Assembly (NCBI GenBank): GCA_010093515.1
Contig: MU001694.1
Coordinates: 254,964-318,963 of the forward strand
Direction: 5' to 3'
Length of the DNA: 64,000 bases
DNA from: Lineolata rhizophorae
Taxonomy: Eukaryota > Ascomycota > Dothideomycetes > Lineolatales > Lineolataceae
Below the pieces are notes generated by a model that had not been told where the DNA came from, searched no databases, and saw nothing but the letters and a program-made list of their open reading frames with translations. The translations under genes and the position numbers were made by a program. Below, piece after piece: positions 11,085-22,283 of this stretch; position 1 is the stretch's first letter; every line of letters begins with the position of its first letter.

Positions 11085-12661
11085 GTGGCGTGCGTGTGTC
11101 AAAAAAGGGAAAGAGGAAAAAGAAGGAAGACGGGTGTACGATCTGTTGACGAATGATTTTTTTTTTTTTGTGGGGGATGGAGCTCAGGGTTCGGAGTTGG
11201 GTGGTGTTCAAAGAGAGGTGAGAAGAAGTGCAAACGGAGACAAATGTGAACAAGAGAAATACGGAGCGAAGAGAATGATCGAGCGAAGGAGAACGTGGAG
11301 AACGTGGAATTGGATTGATTCTTGTTTTGTATTTTCCGTTTCAGACACGAAGTAATGCAATTCGGATGGGCAAAAGGTCGCGGAATTGGGTCCGAGAGCA
11401 CGAAGGGGAATTGAGCTTTTTTGGGAAATGGTGGCTTCGCATACCTTACCATTGTTCTACCTCGCCACCTTTAGTACGGTAGTAGCCAGCCTACGTGTGA
11501 GGGCGCGTGATGGGTCACCTCAGCGAGGCCTCCTGTGTTAGAATTTGGCCAACCTGTGGTGTGTGGCTGGGGACTTGGCGTTTGAAAATTATAGTAAAGG
11601 CCGGAATCTGAGCGGTGCTCGTTCTAAACCAGCAAAAGAAATAGGTATCGACTTATTGCACCATTGCCCTGAAATGAGCTCTGCGAAGCTTTGAGTGTCA
11701 GTCAGCCGGCGCAACATTGTAAGCTGTTCTCGTTTGGCTGCAGGGCGACCGACCTGGGGTCGGCCGCTACGGAGTCGGAGTTGGGTTCGGTGTTCGCTTG
11801 AACTCCGTACGAAGCCCGGCGGAGCAACAGGCCTTTGTTTGCGTCGTTTGCATGCCAGCTTCACCGCATCACGTAGCAACCACCGCTTTTCTTCTGTGTT
11901 TTTGTTGTACGCATTGATTATGTGCATTCTAAATTGCGTTATCCGCATGTTAGTATCAACGAGCTCTGACAGCCTCCTCGAGGTGCGTTCAACAAACTGT
12001 ATACGCTATGTCGGCTGCTACCAACCTTATTTCTATCAATTGCATCGTGCTGTATCGCGTATGCATAAACTTTTTGTTTCCAAGCCAGGATTTTCACAAA
12101 TTCACATTCTGATGATATTCGTTCTTGTTCGCACTACTGAGTCGTAAAGCGTAGACAAAAGACCCTGCTTAAATTTGTGATTGATTTCTTGGACCATCCA
12201 GAGGACAGTTCGCCTACATTACAGCACGCTCTAAACAAGCCACTTACGGACGTTCAAGTCTGAGCTATTTGCGCCTCAATACTATCAGATCATATTATTA
12301 ATCCAAACCTTCAAGCGAGAATAAGCTTTGCAACTGATGTATAATCATTAATGTTAAGACTATTTGCGGACTATCATCACCGCCTCACATCATAAATCTG
12401 CGCTAATTTTTAAGTGCATGTGGATCGCATTTGAGCAAATCTATCTACCCGCTGCCCAGGTAATCTAGTCTACTTCCATTCTTGATGCCCCATTTGCACT
12501 TCTTGAATCCCATCTACTCGAGCACCATGGCCGCGCACCTAACATCCCTCCAGACTTTTTTTTATAATTTTCGTTCATTTTCCTAGCCATGAACCGTCTC
12601 CATTGTAAAGTAAATGCACTCAGATCTACGCACCTACTCCCTCGCTCAAGTTTACCAGGCC
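11085..12661. other. Intergenic: promoter and leader of the Zn2Cys6 gene, 3' flank of the helicase gene
   Basis: A T-rich run at about 11157-11170 (a poly-A tract on the gene's sense strand) and purine/pyrimidine-skewed sequence up to about 11450 are typical of a fungal 5' leader and core promoter for the minus-strand regulator. From about 11950 the DNA is AT-rich and would hold the 3' UTR of the helicase. I see no further gene. Confidence 0.5.
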
Positions 12662-15600
12662 TTAATCGATGTCGATCAAGTCCTGCTTACCATCAGCAGG
12701 CTTAGGCGCTTCGTTCCTTTGCTGGGCGCCAGTCACCGGAGCGGAGAGCGTTAAACCACCAAAATCAAGCAGATCGGCAAATGGATCCTTTGGAGCCATC
12801 TGCTTCTCAGGAGAACTCTGGTGAACCGAAACGGATTTCGCATCGCAAGGAGGAGACGAAAATCGCATTAGATTCAGGGTGTTCGTTTTTCCCACGGTGC
12901 CCTTATCCGACGAAGAGACCTTAGCAGGTGAGGATTGGTGCTGAATATCTTCGTCTTCGGCTTCCGGAAAGTCTATAAGATCTTCAAGTATTACTGCATT
13001 AGGCTCCGAAGAAACAACTGGCTTTTTGACGCTGACGTCGCCAGCAGGGCTCATGGGCAGTGATGGGACCACCGACTGATTTTCCCGCGCACAAGTGGCC
13101 GAACGAGGCTCCTCCGAATGATACGTTGTCTTCGGGCCATCCAGATCCAAGAGATTGTACTCGGGTTCCTTTAGCAGCGTCATATCCTCGGCCGGCTCGT
13201 AGATCCGCTTTGAAAGTGTCTCAGTATGGCCATTGCGAAGTTTCTTCTTCGAAATGACAATATCACGCGGTACCATTCTGCGGCCATTCTCAGCCGGTAC
13301 CTTCGCCGCGAGTTGGGTATGACGATGTTGAATCCACCCCTCTTCGGAAGCTCCATCAAGCTGTGAGGTACGAGCAAGCGCGCTCGGCCTGTCACACTGA
13401 TGAAATTTCTGCTTTTTAGGGGAACCCTCTTTCTTCCTGGGCGAACGCCTCCTCTTGGAAGTTCGAGTTCCAAAGTCCCCTTGAGGTTTCTTGCAATCGC
13501 AGAAGCATGGGTCGTTGCAAAACTTTGCAGCACACTTATGCCCACAATTCAGCTTCCGATTGCAGCCTTTTTCCGGACACGGAAGACGATCGTGGGGATA
13601 GGGGTGGCAATGCTGACGGCAGTTATGGCCACATTCCCGAACCTCTCCGCAACTCTGTCCACAACCACCGCCGAGGTCGTCCCAAGCTCGCTCGTCGGAT
13701 ACTTCCACTTCATTGCGATGTTTCTCGCACATGATAGGTAAAAAGTCTTCAATTCGTCGTGCGGCATCCTTCTTCTTCAGCCCAGTTCCCTCTTCAAGCA
13801 TTTTGATAATCTCTCGCCAGGTCGCATTCGCAGAGGTGAGAAAGTCGGCATCACCAAACATATAGAATCCTCTCCGAGCACGAGAGATTGCAACGCAGAT
13901 CCGATTCTTGCCCGCCAGGAAGCCAATGTTGAGGTTGTCATTACTGCGTACCAGTGAGAGAAGGATTATCTCATTCTCTTCGCCTTGATACGAGTCGATG
14001 GTCGAGACGATGAAATTCATGTCCTTGAGGTTTGGGCGGCATCGCAGTTCCTGCAGGATCTTTTTCCGCTGTCCGTTATAAAATGTCAAGATCGAAATTT
14101 GGCTATGGTCAACTCCATTCAGGCATAAGTATTCGTAGAATCCGGCCACCATTTTCGCCTCTCGAAGGTTGTACGTTGACATGTTGGAATCTTTGGATTC
14201 GAGCCACGTATGACTCATAAACCACGTATTGACCCCACCCATTCCAGGAACTGATTCCCGGTCCTTGACACATGAGTGATCCTTGATTGATGTGTCCTTG
14301 TATATGGCCCGCAGAAGCCGACTGATCTCAGGCGTCATCCGGCGCTGGGTGCGAAGGGTTGAATGGCTCACCTTGTTGATCACAAGTCGCTCGAAGAGAG
14401 ACATGTTGAAAAAGAAAGGCCTCCCCTCTAAGGCATTTGAGTGGCATCGCGGACGCAATTGCTTGTGATCACCGACGAGGATAAGGTGCTCCACAGTTGG
14501 GAAACAGGCAGGAACTAATAAAGGCTCGAGCGCTTCCGCAGCTTCCTCGACGAGGATGATTTTCGGTTTCATTCCGGCAATTAATCCCCGGTACTTGCTG
14601 AGCCCAGTAAGCGTGACACCGATGATCCTAGAATTTTGAAGTACGACCGAATCCTTCAACCAAAGCCCAAATTTCCGATCCTGCATGCATCTCGTGTACT
14701 CTATAGCGTATTCGCGAAACTTTTGTAGGAGGATTTGCTTCATCTTACGCTGGAGATACGAGAAGATAGGGCCTCGAAACTTCGGCTGTATTTTCCAAAG
14801 GTCTGGCTCCCTAAGGCAGTGGGAGATCTCCTCGTCGGTCATCCGCACTGTCTGTCTCCCTGTGAAATTATCTGCCAGAGTGACGACATCACCATGGAGC
14901 CTCTCCCAGAAGTCGGCTTCGACAATCCTTTCGGCCTCGAGCTCTTCGATCTCTTCAGACTCCTCTTCTGCCTCCTCCCATTCAAAAAATTCTTGGTCAG
15001 GCTCAATGCCACGCGGCACAGAGACCAAGTGGTCGCCGACCCAGTCCACTATCGGCCCGGAACACTCCGCATTTTTGGTGCCGGTTACCGCGTGGGGACT
15101 ATGCTCAAGGCTGTCCAATTGCGCCTTGGATATTAGACCCAGCCTGTTGAATATATTCGGGTCTACGACCCCGCCAAGCTTTAAGGCCGCAAGTTGGATA
15201 TTTACCGAGTCTGAAATCGCCTGCATCCTGTTCTTTGCCGTCCTGAATATGTCATTTGCCCGGCGATCCATCGGAACGTCTTTCTTGAGCTCCCGAATCA
15301 TCCGGTTCCGTATGTTCTCATCCTGTGATCGGCTTCCGAGTCTGACGAACCTAGGTTCAAATTCGTCTATAAAACGAAGAAATTGGTCGAGGGCATGGTT
15401 CGTCTGGCATGCGACAACAATGGGAGCGTCATTCTCAGGGTCCCTGTTTTGGAGCAGAGTCTGAATCGCAAGAACAGATACATAGGTCTTCCCCGTGCCC
15501 GGCGGACCCTGAATCATGGCCACTTCCTTTGTCAGCATGTGCTTGAGAGCTGACAGTTGTGACCTGTCGAGGTCCCCGTGAGGCCACGACTCGTTCCATG

Positions 15601-17009
15601 TGGCTCTGAAATCCACATTGCAAAAGGTTTTCTCCGTTAAGCCAATATGCTCAAAGGGGTTTGCCGGGTCGGTGGCCTGGAAAATCGTCGTTAAATCCAG
15701 CCTTGGACTCAACGGCAGGTATTTCGGCGGATCTATATCAGGCTTTAGTTTCACAAGGTACTGTTGAAGCGGGAACGGCTCGCTGTGCATCTTCTGCAGC
15801 GCCATCAGAGTCGTCCTGTCTGCCTCATAGTAGCCTTTGCGATCCTCTACCATAACCCACGGGACCGCCGGATCAATTTCCATTTCATCGGGCCTGGCGA
15901 ACATTAGGTCGATCTCGGGTACGCTCTGAGTCAGGCCTTGGAGTGGCCTAGCAGCTACTGCTGCAACAACGCATTTCTCGCGAAACATGTCATTCATTGG
16001 CGTTAAAGCGACGATGGAACCGGTCAAAAGGCGCCTAGACTGTAACCAGGGCACTTTCATTCCCAATCGAGAAAGAGAGAATTGCACTCGACTGGTAATT
16101 CCACGGTTGGTGAACATCATGCTCACAATGCGGACGTTTTCGTAGACGCCAATCGAATTGCCATATTCCCGTTCTTGCTTGAAGGGTTCCTCCCGGACAC
16201 GAACTACAGCCTCCCTCAGCGGCCTAGTGCTGTCTTCGCGCAAGAGCTCGTATTGGACCCGTAGATAATGCTCCTGAGAATCATAGCCACCCGTGCGATG
16301 GTTCGGTTCGAGTGGCACCATGGCAGCCGGTTTACTACGACTGCTTCCTGATGGCTCTGAGTTCTCTTCTCCAGCGCGTTCGGCCTTCCAGTTATAATCG
16401 TCCATAACCTCCTTGGACGAGGGATATTCCGGCTTCCTTGTCCACGCTGGGTCTTGAGAGTCTGGAGCCCACTCGCAGTACTTTTTCACCGTCTCATAAA
16501 CGTCAGGTTTCAGGTACTCGGCATTTGTCTTCCAAGCCTGATATTTCCGAGAGGGTCCGTAAGCGTAGGCGGCTGCAGTAATAATGTTGTCTGGAACTGG
16601 CCCAGGGACCATCCTACTGACCTCATCCGGTACCTCAGGAACGGTTTCATCAACGTCCTTAGGAACAATTTCAGGGACGTGAGCGGGAGCATCGCGAGGA
16701 GCAGGACGACTAGCGTCACCTGCTTCCGGTTTATTCTTGCGGTCTGCTGTCCGAAGTTAGCGGCGCAATAAAATTCATTAGTGGGCTGCGGGAGTACGTG
16801 CTGTTCTTGCCCGGCTGTTGCCTCTTAGGCATCGAGAAGGAAATGGTTTGCCGCGGAGGCGGAGGCGGAGACGAAGGCAGAGGCGAAGGCGGTGGCGCCT
16901 CGGCACCCTCGGTGTTCTGAATCCAACCAAGGACCTTCGAGCTGCCTGTCGTCTCGCCAAACGCCATCTCGCGGAGGCGAGGACTCAAGGGGCCACGTTC
17001 GGGCTCCAT
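12662..17009 (-). CDS. sad-3: SF1 RNA helicase with NF-X1-type zinc fingers (Hrr1 / SAD-3 / ZNFX1 family)
   Basis: The main exon (16709-12662) contains a UPF1-like superfamily 1 helicase: Walker A GPPGTGKT, the family form of Walker B ILVEEAAEALEP followed by LVGDHKQLRP (motif III), STIDSYQGEENEI (motif V) and VAISRARRGFYMFGD (motif VI). A Cys/His-rich stretch follows (CGQSCGEVRECGHNC, then HCHPYPHDRLPCP and CNRKLNCGHKC), typical of NF-X1 zinc fingers, then an acidic, disordered tail ending DLIDID. Family members act with RNA-dependent RNA polymerases: Hrr1 in fission yeast heterochromatin silencing and SAD-3 in Neurospora meiotic silencing. That role here is inferred from homology. The N-terminus is less sure: a first exon 17009-16798 (MEPERGPLSPRL) joined over an intron at 16710-16797 gives 1419 residues in phase, but the join is only one of several possible. 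The minimal start is 16612. This is a long single-copy gene with no damage. Confidence 0.88.
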
Positions 17010-19820
17010 GACCACGATCTAGGAACCCTGCGCTCGCGTTTGGTCGATAACGCAACAACAGCGAGGTTGAGTCGAAGTCGTAGAATGTCTGTTCAGAAAG
17101 ATGGAAAAGATGACGCGTGCGCGCCACCAGATCTAATAGTCTGCGCAGAATGTCTGTCAGGCAAGCTGGCGTCATCAACGCGGACGGTCGGCTTCAACTT
17201 ACGCGTACGCGACCGGCTCAGGCTGCGGGGCAACGAGACTTGACGCGTGCGTTACCGCGTGAGATCGCGGTGGAGAATGCGTCCCACACTGGCAGGAAGT
17301 GTGCGTCTTGTTGACGAGCACGAGTTTCCAGAGTGTGGCGCGGACAGAAAGAAAGAGAATGGTGTTGGGAAGGAAAGATGGTAGGTGAGTCGAGGCGGGG
17401 TGGCGAGGGTAGAAGAAGGCGTCGGCGGGCGGTTTAACAATAACAAAAACCGGAGCCGAAGGCAACTCACTCCGCTCCGTTGGGAAGCTGCGACGTGCAG
17501 GCGGGGCGACTAGTGCGTCGCCGACAACGTGGTACTGGGCCGGTTGTCACGGCAATACGAGGTGTGAATGCTCGACGGTCGAGCAAGGAAGGAGCGGTCC
17601 AGCGGTTGGACGCAGCGCGATGACGGCAAGACTGCCGTGCTCTTCTTCTCAAGATACTAGGTGAGGCCGGGTCTGACAGCCCCGCACGCATGGGGGCAGT
17701 CAGCTTCACTTTTGGGCGAATTCGTGGGTTGTTCCTTCCGGGCCTAGGCGTCGCGACACCTGGTCGAGTCACCATGCGTCGGCTGAGTGGCGGCCTGGGT
17801 TCCTATCCTGGAAGGTGATGGGATGCTTGTGCAGGCGGCTCCTTCCCGCCTCTGTTTCTTCTTCTACCGAGGTGAATCCGTGTGCACGGGGCCTGATGCT
17901 GCAAGGCAGTTCAATCATCCGCAGTGCATAGCATTTGACAGAGGCGCACTCTCAGCGCCGGTACAACAAGAGGTTGTGGGCATTGTGGGCTACGGCGGCC
18001 TGATGTGCGTCGGGTGAGCTTTTGCATTGTCCACCCCTGCTTGGCTTTACTTGAAATAGCAAATCAAACTGGCTAGCACAAGTGAATACCGAGCAAGCAG
18101 GTTATACACAACCGAAAATCATTGCATGGGTAAGCATGCGCGGCATATATCTGCCAAGGTTATCAAATTCACATGCTCCAACGCAAGTCAAACCTATAGA
18201 CTCATAACTAGCAATTGCAAACGGCGAAGTGAAGAGTCGCACTACGTGAAGCAGACGGACATACGCAATGGTCTGCATAAGCAATGCTGCAAACAATATC
18301 TCCGAGCTGGCTGGCGGACTCGTATGCAGCTGCTTTAGATCTGCCCTGACAGCTCTATCTCATCTTGATCATTTTGATGCTTGGTAAAGCTCGCCCAATC
18401 GCAGCATCTTGCCTTCAGAGAACACATACGGGAGCGACCTAGCAATTTTAGGGAGCCTGGCAGTATGTCCCATTGGCAGGTAACCTGTTCACATGTCCTT
18501 CTATGTCAATACTTGATCGTTTCAATAAAAGAGGATGCTGATGGAAGACATGTAGTCAACCTAGAAGCGAAAGGGACAACTTCGATCTCCTGTTATTGGC
18601 TCGTGTCAGGCGGTGACCCCACCCTGGTCTTGGCGCGGAGCTGCTTCCGTTCCACAACAACTAACTAGGGCGCCACCTTACTCGTTATCGGTCGATCAAC
18701 TTTGCCGCCGCCGGACATGTAGTGTGTGTCTAGATGTTTGACAGCTGGCACTTACTACATCTAAGGATAGGTATTTTACAAAATAGGTAGTTATGTGGCT
18801 AGATCGGTGTTCTGAAGCGGAGAAATCAGCCTATCACACAGGCCAGTGAAGAGCCTTATGCACGGATACTCTCCATTCTTTGACATGTTGCTACGTTAAA
18901 AAGGGCACAGTCCGTTGAGACTGTACGAAGCATAGTTTTACCATTTACGATTCGTCTCCGTGACAACGAAAATCTGCAGGGGATCCTCCAAAGCTTTAAT
19001 GTACGTAGTAGTCGATGAAGAGGTCGTGCCGGTTTGTTTTCGATCTCTCTTCTTGGAACAAGCAAACAATAAATTGCATGCGTACAGAGCATTCTATATC
19101 ATGGTGCTTGGCTACCTGATATTCACTAGGCAAAGCATACTGCAGCTATCAGGAACGGCTATTTATTTATCGGATAATGTTCTGCGGTACATTGTCGCAG
19201 AGCGCTTCCCGGACGACACTCTCGCATAATAGCATAGGCGAATAAAGTATACGAAGGATATAATGTTGGAATGCTTTGGACATGGAGATCCACGCTATAC
19301 AACAAAAGAAAACGCAAGAGAAACTGGATGCGGACGCTCGTCGATTTCTCGCGCGAACATCTGAGACCCCCCGCTAGCACGTGGCGCGCAGTCTCTGATT
19401 CGGCCAGAGCGTCCGGGGCTCTTCAGCCAAGCGCAGGGCACCCGCAGCTCTAGGCGGGGAGACAACCAACGTCGCGTCTTCGTGCAGCCGCAAGCCACAG
19501 CTTTATTCCCCAGTCTTTTTTATACCAGCAAGTTCCATCCCCCAAGCAACAACCTATTTTATTTGGTTCCTTTGTCCGGCCGCCAGGGCCCCAATCTGGC
19601 CAAACTTCGTGTGAGCCAGCAGTTGTCGCAAAGCACTCATACTTGGCTTCTATCTCGCGCTCGCAAGCATCTCTTCCCACCTGCATCGGCCCGCTGCGTT
19701 GGCCGCGCTCCCGTCGCGGCGCGCATCCACTTAGGCCGCGCCCCTCCCTAACCTGCCCGCCGCCTCCGCCCGCGCGTTCCTCGAGACTCTTAACCGCCAG
19801 TACATGGCCTTGTGGCCATC
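17010..19820. other. Intergenic region between divergent helicase and spt8 genes
   Basis: About 2.8 kb shared by the 5' sides of two divergently transcribed genes. It includes a GC-rich half near the helicase, an AT-richer centre (about 18050-19250) and a pyrimidine-rich leader before spt8. Only short, unrelated frames are present. No RNA gene is recognised. Confidence 0.5.
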
Positions 19821-22283
19821 ATGGCGACCTTCGATGATGACGACGCCAACTCGCCCGACACGTCCTCGGAGCCCGAGGCCGAGGCCGACGTCGACGAGAC
19901 AATGGAGGACGTGGATGCCATGGACCAGGACGGCGACGAGGAAAATGACCAGGACCTAGACGACCAGGGCGACGGCGACGGCGACGAGGACGGGGACGAC
20001 GATAACGAGAACGGCGACAACGAGGACGACGACGAGGATCGCGACGACGACCGCGACGACGATATGGAGTCGCCCTCGCAGCGCAACAGCCGCCCGCGCA
20101 CGCCCGTCCGGCAGAACGGCGTTCGCCAGTCCCCGTCCGCGCGACGGGAAGCCGGCGGAGCGCGGGGCGCGAATGACCTGTCGTCGTTCTCGGGCCCCAC
20201 CATCAGTTTCACTTCGCCGTCGCCTCGACCCTCGAGCGCCGCGGCCGCGGCAGCTGCGGCCGTGGCAGATCTGGCGCCGTGGCGGCCCGCTGTGCGCAAG
20301 GAGGCTCTGACGGCAAGCCTCTACGATATTGTGCCGACGATCGCGGCGCCGCACAGCACGTCGATCAACGCGATTACGGCCACGCCGGACATGCGATGGG
20401 TTTTCAGCGGCGGCACGGACGGCTACATACGAAAGTTCAACTGGATCGACACGGTGAATGGCAAAATGATGCTCACTGTAGCGCAGCGCCATCCGTTCGT
20501 GGATAGTGTCACGAAGGCGGGTGTGCTTATGAGCTACTGGGAGAACGAGGATGGGCCAGGTGAGTGCTGTGTAAATATTTCCGCTTGTAGAAGATTTGGA
20601 TTGCGAGAGAACGGATCTCTTCGCTAATGTCTTTCCTTGGATGTAACAGACAGCCCGTCTAGCATGGACGACAACGTTGTCCCCTCACCGGTATACTCGC
20701 TTGCCGTTCAGCACCAGGGGCTGTGGCTCCTCTCCGGCCTCGAATCCGGCGGCATCAACTTGCAATCCGTGCGCCACGAAGAAGGCAAGCGGCTCCACTG
20801 CCTACGCAAGCATACGTCGGCGGTCTCCGTCCTCACTCTTGCCCATGACGAGCGCTCCGTCCTTTCCGGCTCGTGGGACAAGATGATCCATGACTGGGAC
20901 CTTAACACTGGTCAGATCCGGCGCAGTTTTGACAGTTCCAGTAGCCAGATCTCCGCCATCGAGATGCGGCCCATTTCGTCGCTGCCCGTACCCGAAGACT
21001 CCGATCTCTTTCCCGCGACCAACGGCACATTCTCGTCCAACAACGCCGCGCCGCCAACCACGAACGGCGTCCTGCCTAACGGCGTCGGCCCCGCATCCAA
21101 TTCCAGGGGTGAGGGCACCGGAGACGGCGGCTCCGCGGCCGGCGGCGGTGGGGCCGGTGCCGGCGGTTCACCCACGGATTCCCTGTTCGGCGACAATGGC
21201 GACAAGGACTCGTTGTTCGGCGGCGATGACGACGCCGCGAACGCTTCGGTGCCCACCTTCGGCGACGACGAGGACGACGAGTTCTCGCGCGCCATCGCCA
21301 ACGGGCTGCAGCAGCAGGAGGAGGACGACGCCGAGGCCGAGGCCGAGGCCGAAATGATGGACGTCTCCGGCGGGCCCGTGCAGCCGCCTAACGGTGAAAA
21401 CGGCGCCGGCGACATGCCGGGAGAGACTGATCAAGCGGGCACGGCGGGCGGCCAGTCGGCCGAGACGGCCGGATCTGAAACGTTGGTCAACGGCGTGGAC
21501 GAGTCCGAAGCGAACAATGGCGGCGGCGGCGATTCCAACGGCCTCGGCGGCCGCAGCGGTTCCAAGTCAAATGAGGGCCCGGGGTCCAGCAGCATGCCCA
21601 ACGGCGTCGTCTTCGACGCGGACGCCAACCTGCCCTCGTCGGAGACGACGTTCTTGGACGCGGCCATCAACGGCACGCTGCGGATCTGGGACCGGCGACA
21701 GGCACGCCCCGTGGCGTCCATCATGCCGCAGCGCGGCGTGCCGCCCTGGTGCATGAACGCGTGCTGGTCGCCCGACGGCAACTTCATCTACGCGGGGCGC
21801 CGCAATGGCACAGTCGAGGAGTACAGCCTGCATAGGAGCTTGAAGGAGCCACGGCGCACGTTTCGGTTTCCCACGGGGTCGGGGCCCGTCAGCGCGCTGA
21901 AACCAATGCCCAACGGCAGGCATCTTGTTTGGTGAGTTTGTCCCTTATTCTTTGGGTTTCAGGTTTTTTTTTTTTTTTGGTGTTGATTTGTCCCGTCGAC
22001 GGCGTGCGTCTGGAGGACATGATCGGTGCTGATTTAGCGTTTGTGCGTGCTTGCTCCCAGCGCGTCATACGACATCCTCCGCCTCTACGACCTCAGGGAG
22101 CCCGAGATCACACGTCATTCGGCCGTGCCGTTCCTCATTGTGCCGGGCCACCGCACCGGCGTCGTCTCGCAGCTGTACATAGACCCTACGTGCACCTTTA
22201 TGATTTCCATCGCGGGCAATCGGGGTTGGGAGGGCAGCTCGACCGAGGTGCTGCTCGGGTACGAGATCGGAGTTACTAAGTAG
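19821..22283 (+). CDS. spt8: SAGA complex subunit Spt8 (WD40 protein)
   Basis: Exons 19821-20559, 20650-21931 and 22061-22283 join in phase to 747 residues. The start is the ATG at 19821 (MATFDDDDANS). The N-terminus is very acidic (long D/E/N runs to about residue 90), as in Spt8 orthologues. WD40 repeats begin at SINAITATPDMRWVFSGG and continue through HTSAVSVLTLAHDERSVLSGSWD and ETTFLDAAINGTLRIWD. The C-terminus FMISIAGNRGWEGSSTEVLLGYEI is the family signature. Spt8 recruits TBP to promoters as part of the nuclear co-activator SAGA. Between the WD repeats lies a disordered insertion of roughly 180 residues (Gly/Asn/Glu-rich, about 21000-21600). Intron 2 (21932-22060) carries a run of about 15 T after a pyrimidine-rich start. 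No damage is seen. Confidence 0.92.

Noticed and set aside
14685-15464. 259-codon plus-strand frame
   Set aside because: Antisense to the helicase domain; no family match.
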